From Desulfomicrobium sp. UBA5193 (GTDB lineage Bacteria > Desulfobacterota > Desulfovibrionia > Desulfovibrionales > Desulfomicrobiaceae): 64,000 nucleotides of DNA. How positions within the stretch are numbered: the stretch's first letter is position 1; every line of letters begins with the position of its first letter. The translations under genes were made by a program, and so were the position numbers. Below the pieces are notes generated by a model. It ran no database searches. It had not been told where the DNA came from and saw only the letters and a list, made by a program, of their open reading frames with translations. Below are positions 32,826-40,932 of this stretch, one piece after another. The stretch lies in the NCBI GenBank assembly GCA_002412965.1, contig DHWB01000003.1, positions 455,149-519,148 on the forward strand, read 5' to 3'.

Positions 32826-34034
32826 ATGCTCGTACAATGCCCTGAGTGCACCACCAAATACAATCTGGATGAAAGCAAGATCGGACACGACGGAAGCAAA
32901 GTCCGTTGTACGCGCTGTAAAAACGTGTTCACCGTGTTTCGACCCATGGCCCAGGAGGCTGAGGCTTTTGTTGCGCCCGAACCGGGTCCCGCCCCCGCAA
33001 CTGCCGTGGACGAGTCATTTGAAGACGAAATGTCGGCCTTGTTCGAGGAGAAAAAGCCCGCGTCGCCTGCCAGGCCTGTCGTGGATGAATCGCTTGAAGA
33101 CGAGCTGTCCGCCATGTTCGAGGAGAAAGGGCCTGTGCCGGTTGACAAGCCTGCCATGGACGATTCGTTTGACGACGAGCTTTCCGCCCTGTTCGAGGAC
33201 AAGAAGCCCGCGCCGGCGGCCAAGCCTGTCGTGGATCAATCGTTTGAAGACGAGCTGTCCGCCATGTTCGAGGACAAGAAGCCCGTGCCAGCCGCAAAGT
33301 CGCCCGTGGATGATTCCTTTGAGAATGATCTGACGGCCATGTTGAACGAGAAGCAGGCCAAGACGACGGCAAAGCCCTCTGTCGACGAGGACATGCTCGC
33401 CGATCTGCAAGGTGCCTTTCAACAGCCCTTGATCGACAAATCGGATAAGGCCCTGTTGCGCGAGGAGGAAGACTCCTCTGCAAAGCCCAAGAAATCCGGG
33501 AGCATGGGGCTGATTTTTGGCCTTGTTCTTCTTCTCCTCGCCTGCGCTGGCGGGGGGATTTATTTCTTCCAGCCGGGCCTGCTCGGGCTTGGACCTGCGC
33601 AAACCTCCGCGCCCTCCGAGCCTGCGCCGCCAGCCAAGGAAGGGGCTGCCCAGATCGCCCTGGAAAATGTGCGCCAGTATTTCGTTCCCAACGAAAAGGA
33701 AGGCCAGCTCTTTATCATCGAAGGCAAGGCTGTGAATCGCTTTCCCGAGGCTCGGGAGTTGATCCGCCTCAAGGCTTCCCTCTTTGACAAGCAGGGGGCC
33801 GAGGTCGCCATGCAGGAATTCATGTGCGGAAACGTGGTCTCCCTGTATCAGCTGCAGGTTTCGACCCGTGCGGACATCGAGGCGGCTCTGACTGCAAAGG
33901 TCGGCATCCTGACCAACAACACCAACATCCAGCCTGGTGCGTCGGTGCCGTTCATGGCCGTCTTTTTCAGTACCCCGGATACGGTCGAAGAGTTCGGGCT
34001 GGAAGTGATTCAGTCCACGGTCCCGCAACAGTAA
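32826..34034 (+). CDS. Zinc-ribbon (MJ0042) membrane protein with 25-residue repeats and DUF3426
   Basis: A 402-residue protein. An MJ0042-type zinc ribbon comes first (Cys5, Cys8, Cys28, Cys31). Residues 61-205 consist of five exact-length 25-residue repeats plus a partial sixth, each of the form VD(E/D)SF(E/D)DELSA(M/L)FE(E/D)KKP followed by an Ala/Pro linker. A single transmembrane helix spans about 228-247 (LIFGLVLLLLACAGGGIYFF), and a C-terminal extracytoplasmic DUF3426 domain covers about 270-402. The zinc ribbon is cytoplasmic in this topology. DUF3426 proteins are common in Deltaproteobacteria and are of unknown function; the repeated acidic-hydrophobic units look like tandem binding motifs. 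Terminator follows. Confidence 0.85.
   Translation: MLVQCPECTTKYNLDESKIGHDGSKVRCTRCKNVFTVFRPMAQEAEAFVAPEPGPAPATAVDESFEDEMSALFEEKKPASPARPVVDESLEDELSAMFEEKGPVPVDKPAMDDSFDDELSALFEDKKPAPAAKPVVDQSFEDELSAMFEDKKPVPAAKSPVDDSFENDLTAMLNEKQAKTTAKPSVDEDMLADLQGAFQQPLIDKSDKALLREEEDSSAKPKKSGSMGLIFGLVLLLLACAGGGIYFFQPGLLGLGPAQTSAPSEPAPPAKEGAAQIALENVRQYFVPNEKEGQLFIIEGKAVNRFPEARELIRLKASLFDKQGAEVAMQEFMCGNVVSLYQLQVSTRADIEAALTAKVGILTNNTNIQPGASVPFMAVFFSTPDTVEEFGLEVIQSTVPQQ
33006..33380 (+). repeat. 75-bp in-frame tandem repeat, five units
   Basis: Five consecutive units of exactly 75 bases encode the 25-residue repeats of the DUF3426 protein, and a degenerate sixth runs on to about 33440. Units 1-4 are clearly more alike at the DNA level than unit 5, as expected from duplication followed by decay at the edge. 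Confidence 0.85.
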
Positions 34035-34051
34035 CACCACCTTTGACCCAC

Positions 34052-34080
34052 AAAAGGCAGACGAAAGTCTGCCTTTTTTA
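34052..34080 (+). terminator. Intrinsic terminator directly upstream of radA
   Basis: AAAAGGCAGAC (34052-34062), loop GAAA, and GTCTGCCTTTT (34067-34077), then more T residues. It is a near-ideal terminator ending about eight bases before the radA start codon. Confidence 0.95.
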
Positions 34081-34086
34081 TTCTCC

Positions 34087-35418
34087 ATGAAAGCAAAAAC
34101 AGCCTATGTGTGTACGGTTTGCAAGGCCGTGGCCCCTCGTTGGCAGGGGCAGTGCCCGAAGTGCCAGGGTTGGAACACCCTGGAGGCGACCTTGCTGCAG
34201 TCCGGTCCGGCCGAGGCTCCGGGCCTGAACCGGCCGGTTGATTTGCGCGCCCTGCCGACGCGCCTCGAAGACCGGGTCAGCTCGCAGCTGTCGGGCCTGG
34301 ACGGCATCCTGGGCAGCGGATTCGTGCCCGGAGGGGTTATCCTGCTCGGCGGGGAGCCGGGCATCGGTAAGTCCACGCTGCTCCTGCAGGTGGCCGCGTC
34401 CATGGAACAGACCGGCAAGGCCGTGATCTATGTGTCCGGTGAGGAATCCCTGTCCCAGATCCGCAGCCGGGCCGAACGCCTGGACATGCTCGGCGGCAGA
34501 CTCACGGCCATGGCGTCCAACCAGGCCGAGGACATTCTGGCCTGCATGGATGACGGGCCGGCGCTCATCATCGTAGATTCGGTCCAGACCATGGTCTCGT
34601 CCAGAGCCGAAGGCCTGCCGGGCTCCGTCAGCCAGGTCCGGGCGGTGGCCACGGCCCTGACCGAGCGGGCCAAGCAGACCGGGGTCACGGTCATCCTAGT
34701 CGGGCATGTGACCAAAGACGGGCAGATCGCCGGGCCGAAGCTCCTGGAGCACATGGTCGACACGGTCCTCTATCTGGAAGGGGACAAGGAGCATCTCTTT
34801 CGTATCCTGCGCGTGGTCAAGAACCGCTTCGGCCCGTCGAACGAAATCCTGCTCTTCGAGATGAAGGAGCGGGGCATGAGCGTCATCGAGGACCCCTCGA
34901 CCTTTTTCCTGCAGGCGCGGGACACTGCCCTCTCGGGTACGGCCCTGGTCATGTCCATGGAATCCCAGCGGCCCTTCGTGGTCGAGGTGCAGGCCTTGGT
35001 CACGCGGACCTTTCTGGCCTTTCCCCGGCGCACGGCGCTGGGCTTTGACTCCAATCGGTTGCACCTGCTGATCGCGGTCATGGAGAAGCGGTTGCAGGTC
35101 AATCTTGGACAGGTCGATGTCTACGCCAAGGTCGGAGGGGGCTTGCGCATGAAGGATCCGGGGCTGGACCTGGGCATTGTCGTCGCCATCCTGTCCTCCT
35201 TCTACGACCGGCCCTTGCCCGAGGGAGCAGTGTTCTGGGGCGAGGTGGATTTGAACGGCCAGATCCGGCCGGTGACGGGCCATGAGGTCCGGCTGCGCCA
35301 GGCCGCGAATCTGGGCTATGCGCCCATGGTCCATCCCAAGACCGCGGCCAAGGGAAAGGGATGGACGAGGATCTCGGATGTGCAGAAGATGCTGTTCGGG
35401 CAGCCTGGGAAGGGTTGA
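34087..35418 (+). CDS. radA: DNA repair protein RadA
   Basis: A 443-residue RecA-like DnaB-type helicase acting in recombination intermediate processing. It has an N-terminal zinc finger (Cys9, Cys12, Cys23, Cys26), the Walker A GEPGIGKST near 91-99, Walker B LIIVDSVQTM, the RadA-specific VKNRFGPSNE and a C-terminal Lon-protease-like domain (KVGGGLRMKDPGLDLGIVVA). The start is fixed by the zinc finger. It is odd that no Shine-Dalgarno sequence precedes it and the terminator of the upstream operon ends eight bases before the ATG; expression must come from readthrough or a promoter inside the DUF3426 gene. Confidence 0.93.
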   Translation: MKAKTAYVCTVCKAVAPRWQGQCPKCQGWNTLEATLLQSGPAEAPGLNRPVDLRALPTRLEDRVSSQLSGLDGILGSGFVPGGVILLGGEPGIGKSTLLLQVAASMEQTGKAVIYVSGEESLSQIRSRAERLDMLGGRLTAMASNQAEDILACMDDGPALIIVDSVQTMVSSRAEGLPGSVSQVRAVATALTERAKQTGVTVILVGHVTKDGQIAGPKLLEHMVDTVLYLEGDKEHLFRILRVVKNRFGPSNEILLFEMKERGMSVIEDPSTFFLQARDTALSGTALVMSMESQRPFVVEVQALVTRTFLAFPRRTALGFDSNRLHLLIAVMEKRLQVNLGQVDVYAKVGGGLRMKDPGLDLGIVVAILSSFYDRPLPEGAVFWGEVDLNGQIRPVTGHEVRLRQAANLGYAPMVHPKTAAKGKGWTRISDVQKMLFGQPGKG

Positions 35419-35473
35419 GATGTTTATGGGGTGAGATGAGTTGAAATGGGCTGAGATGGGGTGGTCGCGGTGC

Positions 35474-35633
35474 GGGCTGATCCGGACGAGGGCCGCCGAA
35501 ACTCCTTCGCGGGCCTCGTAATGCCGAATCGTTGCGTGCCGAATCGTAAAGCCGGGGCAAGGCGACTGGCAACGATTGGGCAAACGATGCCTGGCTCAGT
35601 CAGACAGTCGGCACCCCTCGTCCGGATCAGCCC
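35474..35633. repeat. Nested inverted-repeat element
   Basis: The outer arms GGGCTGATCCGGACGAGGG (35474-35492) and CCCTCGTCCGGATCAGCCC (35615-35633) are perfect complements, extended inward by GCCGA/TCGGC after two mismatched bases. Inside, TGCCGAATCGTTGC (35522-35535) pairs with GCAACGATTGGGCA (35569-35582) with one mismatch, and TGCCGAATCGT is repeated directly at 35537-35547. The 160 bases thus form a stem within a stem, as in MITE-like or large REP-type elements. No coding capacity. Confidence 0.8.
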
Positions 35634-35710
35634 ACCCCGCTCGGATCGGATTTTAAATTGTGCAGAAAGATGCTGTTTTGAAAGCCTTCCGTCCGCTCTG
35701 CCAAGATGTC

Positions 35711-35730
35711 ATTCCCGCGCAGGCGGGAAT
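35711..35730. repeat. Short palindromic repeat of the ATTCCC-N8-GGGAAT type
   Basis: ATTCCCGC and GCGGGAAT form a perfect 8-bp palindrome around GCAG. The pattern ATTCCC-N8-GGGAAT is the one described for dRS3 repeats in Neisseria and looks like short palindromes common in other proteobacterial intergenic regions. Kinship with those families is not shown by one copy. Confidence 0.6.
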
Positions 35731-35772
35731 CCATGCCTTTAAATTTTCTTGAATTGCGACTCCGCACCCCTC

Positions 35773-37023
35773 TCAGCCCATCCAGTCCTTGGCGTCCTTG
35801 CCCTTTGGCTTGAGGCGTGAGGCCTTGAGCTTGCGGGTCCACTGGGCCAGGCGTTCCTCGTGGCCTTGCGGCTTGGCTTGATAGAAGACTCGCCCTTTGA
35901 GTTCCGGCGGCAGATATTCCTGTTCGACCCAGGCTTCGGGGTAGGCGTGGGGATATTTGTAGCCCTGACCGTATCCCCAATCTTTTTGCAGGCTTGTTGA
36001 AGCGTTGCGCAGGTGCAGAGGCACCGCGCGGGGGCCGTTGGTGCGGATTTCCTTCAAGGCCGAGAGATATCCGGCGTAGGCCGAATTGCTTTTGGGAGCC
36101 AGGGCCATGTACACGGTTGTCTCGGCCATGGGGATCCAGCCTTCGGGCATGCCGATGCGCTCCACGGCCTGCTCGCAGGCAACGGCCAGGGGCATGGCCA
36201 TGGGGTCGCCGAGGCCGACATCCTCGGAGGCCGAGAGGATCAGCCTGCGGCAGATGAAACGCGGGTCCTCTCCGGTCTCCACCAGGCAGGCCAGATAATA
36301 CAGGGCCGCGTCCGGGTCCGAGCCCCGGATGGATTTGATGAGCGCCGAAGCCAGTTCGTAATGGGAATCACCTTCCCGATCCCCCCGCAGCACGATTTCC
36401 GGCAGTCTGGTCTTGAGTTGATCCGGTTCAAGATCCTTCACATCCAATCCGGCCGCGAATTCCACCAGATTGAGCATGGTCCGCGCATCTCCGCCCGAGA
36501 GGGTGGCCAGGAGCTCCAGGCTTTTTTCCGGAATGAGCGTACCAAGCTTTTCCATGCCCCGCTTCCCCACGTCCACCAGTTCCATCATGGCAAGTGAGCG
36601 CAACCGCAACACATGCAGACGGGACAGAAGCTGGCGGGTGACGCTGAAGGACGGATTTTCCGTGGTCGTGGCGATGAGGGTCAGCTCGCCCGTCTCCAGC
36701 AGCGGCAGGAAAAAATCCTGCTGGGCCTTGGAGTAGCGGTGCAATTCGTCCAGGATGAGGATTTCCTTGTCCACGATTTGCTTGCGCAGCGCCGTGATGC
36801 CCACTTCCGGGGCGCTGACCCGCACGAAGGGCCGGCCTGCGTGCTGGGCCAGGAGCAGGGCCACGGTCGACTTGCCGCAACCGGGAGGACCAAAGAGGAG
36901 CAGGCTCGGCAGATCCTTGGACTGCATCAGGGTGCGCAGACGCTGGCGAAAATGGCTTTGGCCGATGAAGTCGTCGAGGGATTCCGGCCGCAGAGATTCG
37001 GCGAGGGGGCGTTTTTGGGACAC
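35773..37023 (-). CDS. rarA: Replication-associated recombination protein A (RarA/MgsA), AAA+ ATPase
   Basis: A 416-residue clamp-loader-like ATPase that acts at stalled replication forks. It starts with GTG (37021-37023), 15 bases after the tsaE stop, with only a weak GGAAA site. Features: RPESLDDFIGQSHF, the Walker A LFGPPGCGKST near 45-55, Walker B LILDELHRYSKAQQD with the RarA-typical DE(I/L)HR, TTENPSFSV sensor region, and the C-terminal domain ASALIKSIRGSDPDAALYYL. It is the last gene of nnr-CBS-tsaE-rarA. Confidence 0.94.
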   Translation of the reverse strand: MSQKRPLAESLRPESLDDFIGQSHFRQRLRTLMQSKDLPSLLLFGPPGCGKSTVALLLAQHAGRPFVRVSAPEVGITALRKQIVDKEILILDELHRYSKAQQDFFLPLLETGELTLIATTTENPSFSVTRQLLSRLHVLRLRSLAMMELVDVGKRGMEKLGTLIPEKSLELLATLSGGDARTMLNLVEFAAGLDVKDLEPDQLKTRLPEIVLRGDREGDSHYELASALIKSIRGSDPDAALYYLACLVETGEDPRFICRRLILSASEDVGLGDPMAMPLAVACEQAVERIGMPEGWIPMAETTVYMALAPKSNSAYAGYLSALKEIRTNGPRAVPLHLRNASTSLQKDWGYGQGYKYPHAYPEAWVEQEYLPPELKGRVFYQAKPQGHEERLAQWTRKLKASRLKPKGKDAKDWMG

Positions 37024-37037
37024 GAAAGTATTTCCGG

Positions 37038-37514
37038 CTAAATGCTGAATGCGTTGACGACGCAGGTCAGAAGATCCGATGCTTCAGGGCCGAGGGCCGC
37101 AAGTTCAACGGATCTGGTTTCCCCCTCAACAGTCCAGACCATCTCGATGTAGGAATCGGGCCGTGACTCTTTGGGGAGGAACTCGGCCCACTCCAGCAGG
37201 CAGAAATGGTCCGGCGCGAATAGGGTCTCTTCCAGATCCGCGCCAAAGCCCATGCCCGAGGTGCGGTAGAGATCGAAATGTCCCACGGGCGGAGTCGTTG
37301 GGTACAGATTGAGCAGGTTGAAGCTCGGGCTGCTGACCTCGGCGTCTTCGCTTCCGGGCAGGGACTGGACCAGTTCGCGGATGAAGGTCGTCTTGCCCGC
37401 CCCGAGCTGCCCGCGCAGGAGCACTGGCGGCAGGCTCGGGCTGCCGGTGACGCAGTCCGCGAAGGCCTTGGCCAGGGCGGCCGTGGCCTCAAGCGAGGAA
37501 AGAACCAGGATCAT
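37038..37514 (-). CDS. tsaE: tRNA threonylcarbamoyladenosine biosynthesis protein TsaE
   Basis: A 158-residue P-loop protein required with TsaB, TsaC/C2 and TsaD to make t6A37 in tRNA. The ATG at 37512-37514 overlaps the CBS gene stop (ATGA) and is preferred over the long open extension through that gene. Walker A is LLRGQLGAGKTTFIREL near 32-48; the family segments VSSPSFNLLNLYPT, GHFDLYR and CLLEWAEFLP follow in order. The family is typically 140-160 residues. Confidence 0.93.
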   Translation of the reverse strand: MILVLSSLEATAALAKAFADCVTGSPSLPPVLLRGQLGAGKTTFIRELVQSLPGSEDAEVSSPSFNLLNLYPTTPPVGHFDLYRTSGMGFGADLEETLFAPDHFCLLEWAEFLPKESRPDSYIEMVWTVEGETRSVELAALGPEASDLLTCVVNAFSI

Positions 37515-37966
37515 GAACGGGGGATCAGGGTTTGGATGACGTCCTTCATGCCGACCACGCCCACGAGCAGACCCTTGTCCGTGACGGGCAGGGTGTGGAA
37601 TTTCTTGTCGACCATGAGGGCCGCGATCTCGTCGATGGTCATGTCCGGGGCGATGGTGACCACCTTCGTGCTCATGGCGTCGGCAACCTTGGACGCGGCG
37701 ATGCGTTTGACCTCGGCTTCCAGAAGCGCCGAAGAGGACAGGGGCACAAAACCGTCCAGCAGGGTGAAGAGCGAGGGGATGGGCAGGCTTTTCTGCATGC
37801 GGACCAGATCGCTTTGGCACAGAATGCCCACCAGAAGGCCCGCTTCGTCAATGACGGGCAGTCCGTTGACTCCTTTTTCCAGCAGCAGTTTCACGGCTTC
37901 GGTGATGTCGGCTTCGGGGCCGATGGTGATGACCGCCGTGGTCATGATATCTTGAGCTGTACGCAT
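37511..37966 (-). CDS. CBS-domain pair protein
   Basis: A 151-residue protein made of two CBS motifs, about 1-60 (MRTAQDIMTTAVITIGPEAD, VNGLPVIDEAGLLVGI) and 88-148 (DAMSTKVVTIAPDMTIDEIA, HTLPVTDKGLLVGVVGMKD). CBS pairs bind adenosine nucleotides as energy or ligand sensors, and stand-alone proteins regulate partners. The start at 37966 has AAGGAGTGG in front of it and overlaps the 3' end of nnr by 25 bases. The regulated partner is not evident. Confidence 0.88.
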   Translation of the reverse strand: MRTAQDIMTTAVITIGPEADITEAVKLLLEKGVNGLPVIDEAGLLVGILCQSDLVRMQKSLPIPSLFTLLDGFVPLSSSALLEAEVKRIAASKVADAMSTKVVTIAPDMTIDEIAALMVDKKFHTLPVTDKGLLVGVVGMKDVIQTLIPRS

Positions 37967-39498
37967 TTTTTCCACTCCTTCAGGGCTGTTGGCAGATAAT
38001 CGGCAATTTCGAGGGGGGTGTTGCCCCGATACGGAAAATCCGTTGCGAGCAGGGCACCCGCATACCCATGCCAATACACGCCGATCTGGGCAGCGGTCAA
38101 TGGCGGGTGGTTCTGGGCCATGAGGCTGCCGATGACGCCGGAGAGCACGTCGCCTGATCCGGCGATGGCCAGGTTCGGGGCGCAGAAGGGGGAAATGGAA
38201 ATGGGATCCTCAAGTCCGGCGATGATCGTCGCCGCGCCTTTCAGAACCAGGTTGACCCTGTGTCCGAACGAGAATTTGCGGGCGAAGCGGGCCCTGGCCA
38301 GATTGATTTCTCCCGCCGTGACCCCGAAGAAATTGGCCATTTCACCGGGATGGGGCGTGAGCACCGTGTCTGGCCCGAGGTGTTCCATAAGGTCCGGACG
38401 CCGCGCCAGCAGGTAAAGCGCATCGGCGTCGTAGAGGGTCTTTGCGTGCGGTTCGGCCAGGTAACGCTCCAAAAATTCGGCTGCGCCCTTCGTTCGACCC
38501 AGGCCCGGTCCAAAAACAACGGCCGAGTATCTGGGCAGCTGTTCGCGCAGGGAGTCGAAGCACTCCGCGCTCCAATTTTCCCCTGTCCCAAGGCCCAGGG
38601 TCATGACTTCCGGAAAGCTGCCGTAGGCGCCGGTCAGGGCTTTGGGGCAGGCTATGCTGACCAGCCCCGCGCCGGAGCGAAACGCAGCCCTGGCCGCGAG
38701 CATGGGCGCGCCGGTCAGGCCGGGAGAACCGCCCAGCACCAGAAGATGTCCGGCGACGCCCTTGTACATGGTCGTGGACGGTTCGTGCAGCAGGTCTGCC
38801 AGATCCGGTCCGAGGGCGACGTGGGTCACGGGGTTTCGGTCTTTGATGTGCCGGGGAATGCCGATCTTGGATGTGACCAGTTTGCCGACGTGTCCCTTGG
38901 CAGGGGGCAGGAATAGGCCAAGCTTGGCTTCCTCGAAGGTCACCGTCAGGTCGGCCTTGACCGCGATAGGCATGGGCTCGCCCGTGGTGCCATTGAGTCC
39001 AGAAGGGATGTCGAGCGAGAGGACGAAGGAGTGCTTGCCGACCTTGTTGATGGACTTGATCCAGTTTTGGACAATGGGGCGCAGTTCTCCCTCGAAGCCG
39101 GTGCCAAGCAGTCCGTCCACCACCAGATCGATTTTGGGAAGCACGTCCAATTCATATTCGGGCAGATACGAGCAGGGAATGCCCATGGTGATGGCAAGTT
39201 TGAGGTGGTAGGCGCTGTCGTCCGTGTATTGGGTCTCATGCTTGGCATGCAGGATGAGCACCCTTGCCCCCTGATTGACCAGATGCCGGGCCAGAGCAAA
39301 GGCATCGCCGCCATTGTTTCCGGGGCCCGCGAAGACGATGACCGAAGCGTCGCGCACGGGTCCGAATTCTTTTTTGAGGACGTACAGGGCCGCCCTGCTG
39401 GCGTTTTCCATGAGGATTTTTCCGGACAGTCCGAATTCCTCGATGGTCAGCTTGTCCCAATGGGCCATTTCCTCGGGAGTGGGCAAAAGGGTAGCCAT
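37942..39498 (-). CDS. nnr: Bifunctional NAD(P)H-hydrate epimerase / ADP-dependent dehydratase
   Basis: A 518-residue fusion repairing hydrated NAD(P)H. The N-terminal YjeF epimerase domain (1-215) shows VIVFAGPGNNGGDAFALARH and VVDGLLGTG. The C-terminal ribokinase-like dehydratase (about 225-505) shows GGSPGLTGAPMLAARAAFRS, VFGPGLGRTKGAAEF, the TPHPGEMANFFG motif and the catalytic IAGSGDVLSGVIGSLMA. The ATG follows AAGGAG. It begins the four-gene nnr-CBS-tsaE-rarA operon. TsaE often sits beside nnr in bacteria. Confidence 0.93.
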   Translation of the reverse strand: MATLLPTPEEMAHWDKLTIEEFGLSGKILMENASRAALYVLKKEFGPVRDASVIVFAGPGNNGGDAFALARHLVNQGARVLILHAKHETQYTDDSAYHLKLAITMGIPCSYLPEYELDVLPKIDLVVDGLLGTGFEGELRPIVQNWIKSINKVGKHSFVLSLDIPSGLNGTTGEPMPIAVKADLTVTFEEAKLGLFLPPAKGHVGKLVTSKIGIPRHIKDRNPVTHVALGPDLADLLHEPSTTMYKGVAGHLLVLGGSPGLTGAPMLAARAAFRSGAGLVSIACPKALTGAYGSFPEVMTLGLGTGENWSAECFDSLREQLPRYSAVVFGPGLGRTKGAAEFLERYLAEPHAKTLYDADALYLLARRPDLMEHLGPDTVLTPHPGEMANFFGVTAGEINLARARFARKFSFGHRVNLVLKGAATIIAGLEDPISISPFCAPNLAIAGSGDVLSGVIGSLMAQNHPPLTAAQIGVYWHGYAGALLATDFPYRGNTPLEIADYLPTALKEWKKCVQLKIS

Positions 39499-39750
39499 TC
39501 GATCTCCTTGTTGTGACGCCGTTGTTCCGGCCTGATCAGGACGATGTCCACGTTGTTTCCAGCCTGTTTGGCGTGACCGCCTTCTGCCATGATTTCGGGC
39601 CGTGCGCCAGACGTCTTCTCTACCTCAAGGTCTTGCACAAAAAAGGGAAAATTATTCTTGACTCCGCATCCTATCTTCTCCAAAAAAAAGGGCTTGCTGG
39701 GAAGAGTCGCCACGTCCGCGCCCTGGCAGAATTTCATGTCTGGAGGGGCA

Positions 39751-40932
39751 ATGAACGAATCCGCCACGCAGAGTCTGGCTTCCAACGCAGCGCCCGACTC
39801 CGCGCAGAGCCCGACTTTGCCCGTTGTCCAGTTGCGCAATGTGACCAAAGTCTACGATGGCCAGCATGCCCTGAAGGACGTGTCCCTGGACGTGTATCGC
39901 GGTGAATTTCTGACCATCCTCGGCCCCTCGGGGTGCGGGAAAACCACCATCCTGCGCCTGGTGGCCGGCTTCGAAGGCGCCACTTCCGGTATTGTTTCCA
40001 TTGACGGCCAGGATGTCACCAATCTTCCTCCCGAACGCCGCAACGTCAACACCGTTTTTCAGAGCTACGCCCTCTTCCCGCACATGAACGTGTTCGAGAA
40101 CGTCGCTTTCGGCCTGCGCATGAAGGGCCGTCCGGCTGGCGAGATCGCCCGCAAGGTGGGCGAAACCCTCCGTCTGGTGCAGCTGGAGGGGTTTGACACG
40201 CGCATGGTCGGCAAGCTCTCCGGCGGTCAGCAGCAGCGGGTGGCTATTGCACGCGCCATCATCAACCGCCCTCTGGTTTTGCTGCTCGACGAGCCGCTCT
40301 CCGCCCTCGATTACCGTCTGCGCAAGCAGATGCAGCTTGATTTGAAGCACCTGCAGCGCAAGCTCGGCATCACCTTCGTTCTGGTCACCCACGATCAGGA
40401 GGAGGCCTTTTCCATGTCCGACCGGGTCGTGGTCATGAACAACGGGCATATCGAGCAGATCGGCACTCCGGTCAGCGTGTACGAGGAGCCGCGCAATCTC
40501 TACGTGGCCCGCTTCGTGGGCGAGATCAACATCCTCGATGCCGAAGTGGTGGAGCTTGGCGAGGGCCGGGCCAGGGTCCGCGCCCAGGGCCTGGACGTGT
40601 TCATGCGCACCAGCCATGCCTTTCGCCCCGGCGACCTGGTGCACATCCTGCTGCGCCCCGAGGATCTGCGGGTCGAGACCCTGAAGGATCTGGCCGAGGA
40701 CCCGGACCTTGAAGATGTTTTTTCCCGCGACCGCTCCATTGTCGGTACGGTGGAGGAGACCATCTACAAGGGCGCGACCTACGACGTCATGGTCGGTTTG
40801 GATGCCGGCGGGGTCATCACGGCCACCGAATTTTTCAACGAGGATGACGAGACCGTCTATTTCCGGGCCGGGGACCGCGTGGCCGTGAGTTGGGTCGAGG
40901 GCTGGGAAGTGGTGCTGCCGCATGAAAAATGA
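39751..40932 (+). CDS. potA: Spermidine/putrescine ABC transporter ATP-binding protein
   Basis: A 393-residue ABC ATPase. The ATG at 39751 has GGAGGGGCA before it; the open frame upstream carries no family features. It has Walker A GPSGCGKTTIL near 74, the Q-loop FQSYALFPHMNVFENVAFGL, the signature LSGGQQQRVAIARAI, Walker B VLLLDEPLSALD, then a C-terminal TOBE domain with polyamine-type features (NIEQIGTPVSVYEEPRNLYV earlier). It energises import through PotB and PotC. First gene of potABCD. Confidence 0.93.
   Translation: MNESATQSLASNAAPDSAQSPTLPVVQLRNVTKVYDGQHALKDVSLDVYRGEFLTILGPSGCGKTTILRLVAGFEGATSGIVSIDGQDVTNLPPERRNVNTVFQSYALFPHMNVFENVAFGLRMKGRPAGEIARKVGETLRLVQLEGFDTRMVGKLSGGQQQRVAIARAIINRPLVLLLDEPLSALDYRLRKQMQLDLKHLQRKLGITFVLVTHDQEEAFSMSDRVVVMNNGHIEQIGTPVSVYEEPRNLYVARFVGEINILDAEVVELGEGRARVRAQGLDVFMRTSHAFRPGDLVHILLRPEDLRVETLKDLAEDPDLEDVFSRDRSIVGTVEETIYKGATYDVMVGLDAGGVITATEFFNEDDETVYFRAGDRVAVSWVEGWEVVLPHEK

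Larger units (their letters stand above)
35419..35772. other. Intergenic region with two kinds of inverted repeat
   Basis: About 350 bases between the convergent radA and rarA genes. It begins with degenerate TGAGATG-type words (35415-35462), then holds the nested palindromic element at 35474-35633 and the ATTCCC-N8-GGGAAT palindrome at 35711-35730. I see no protein gene. Confidence 0.75.

Noticed and set aside
39499..39750. Search for an acpS-like gene between nnr and potA
   Set aside because: The minus-strand frame there has no AcpS motif and seems an unused extension; only intergenic sequence is supported.
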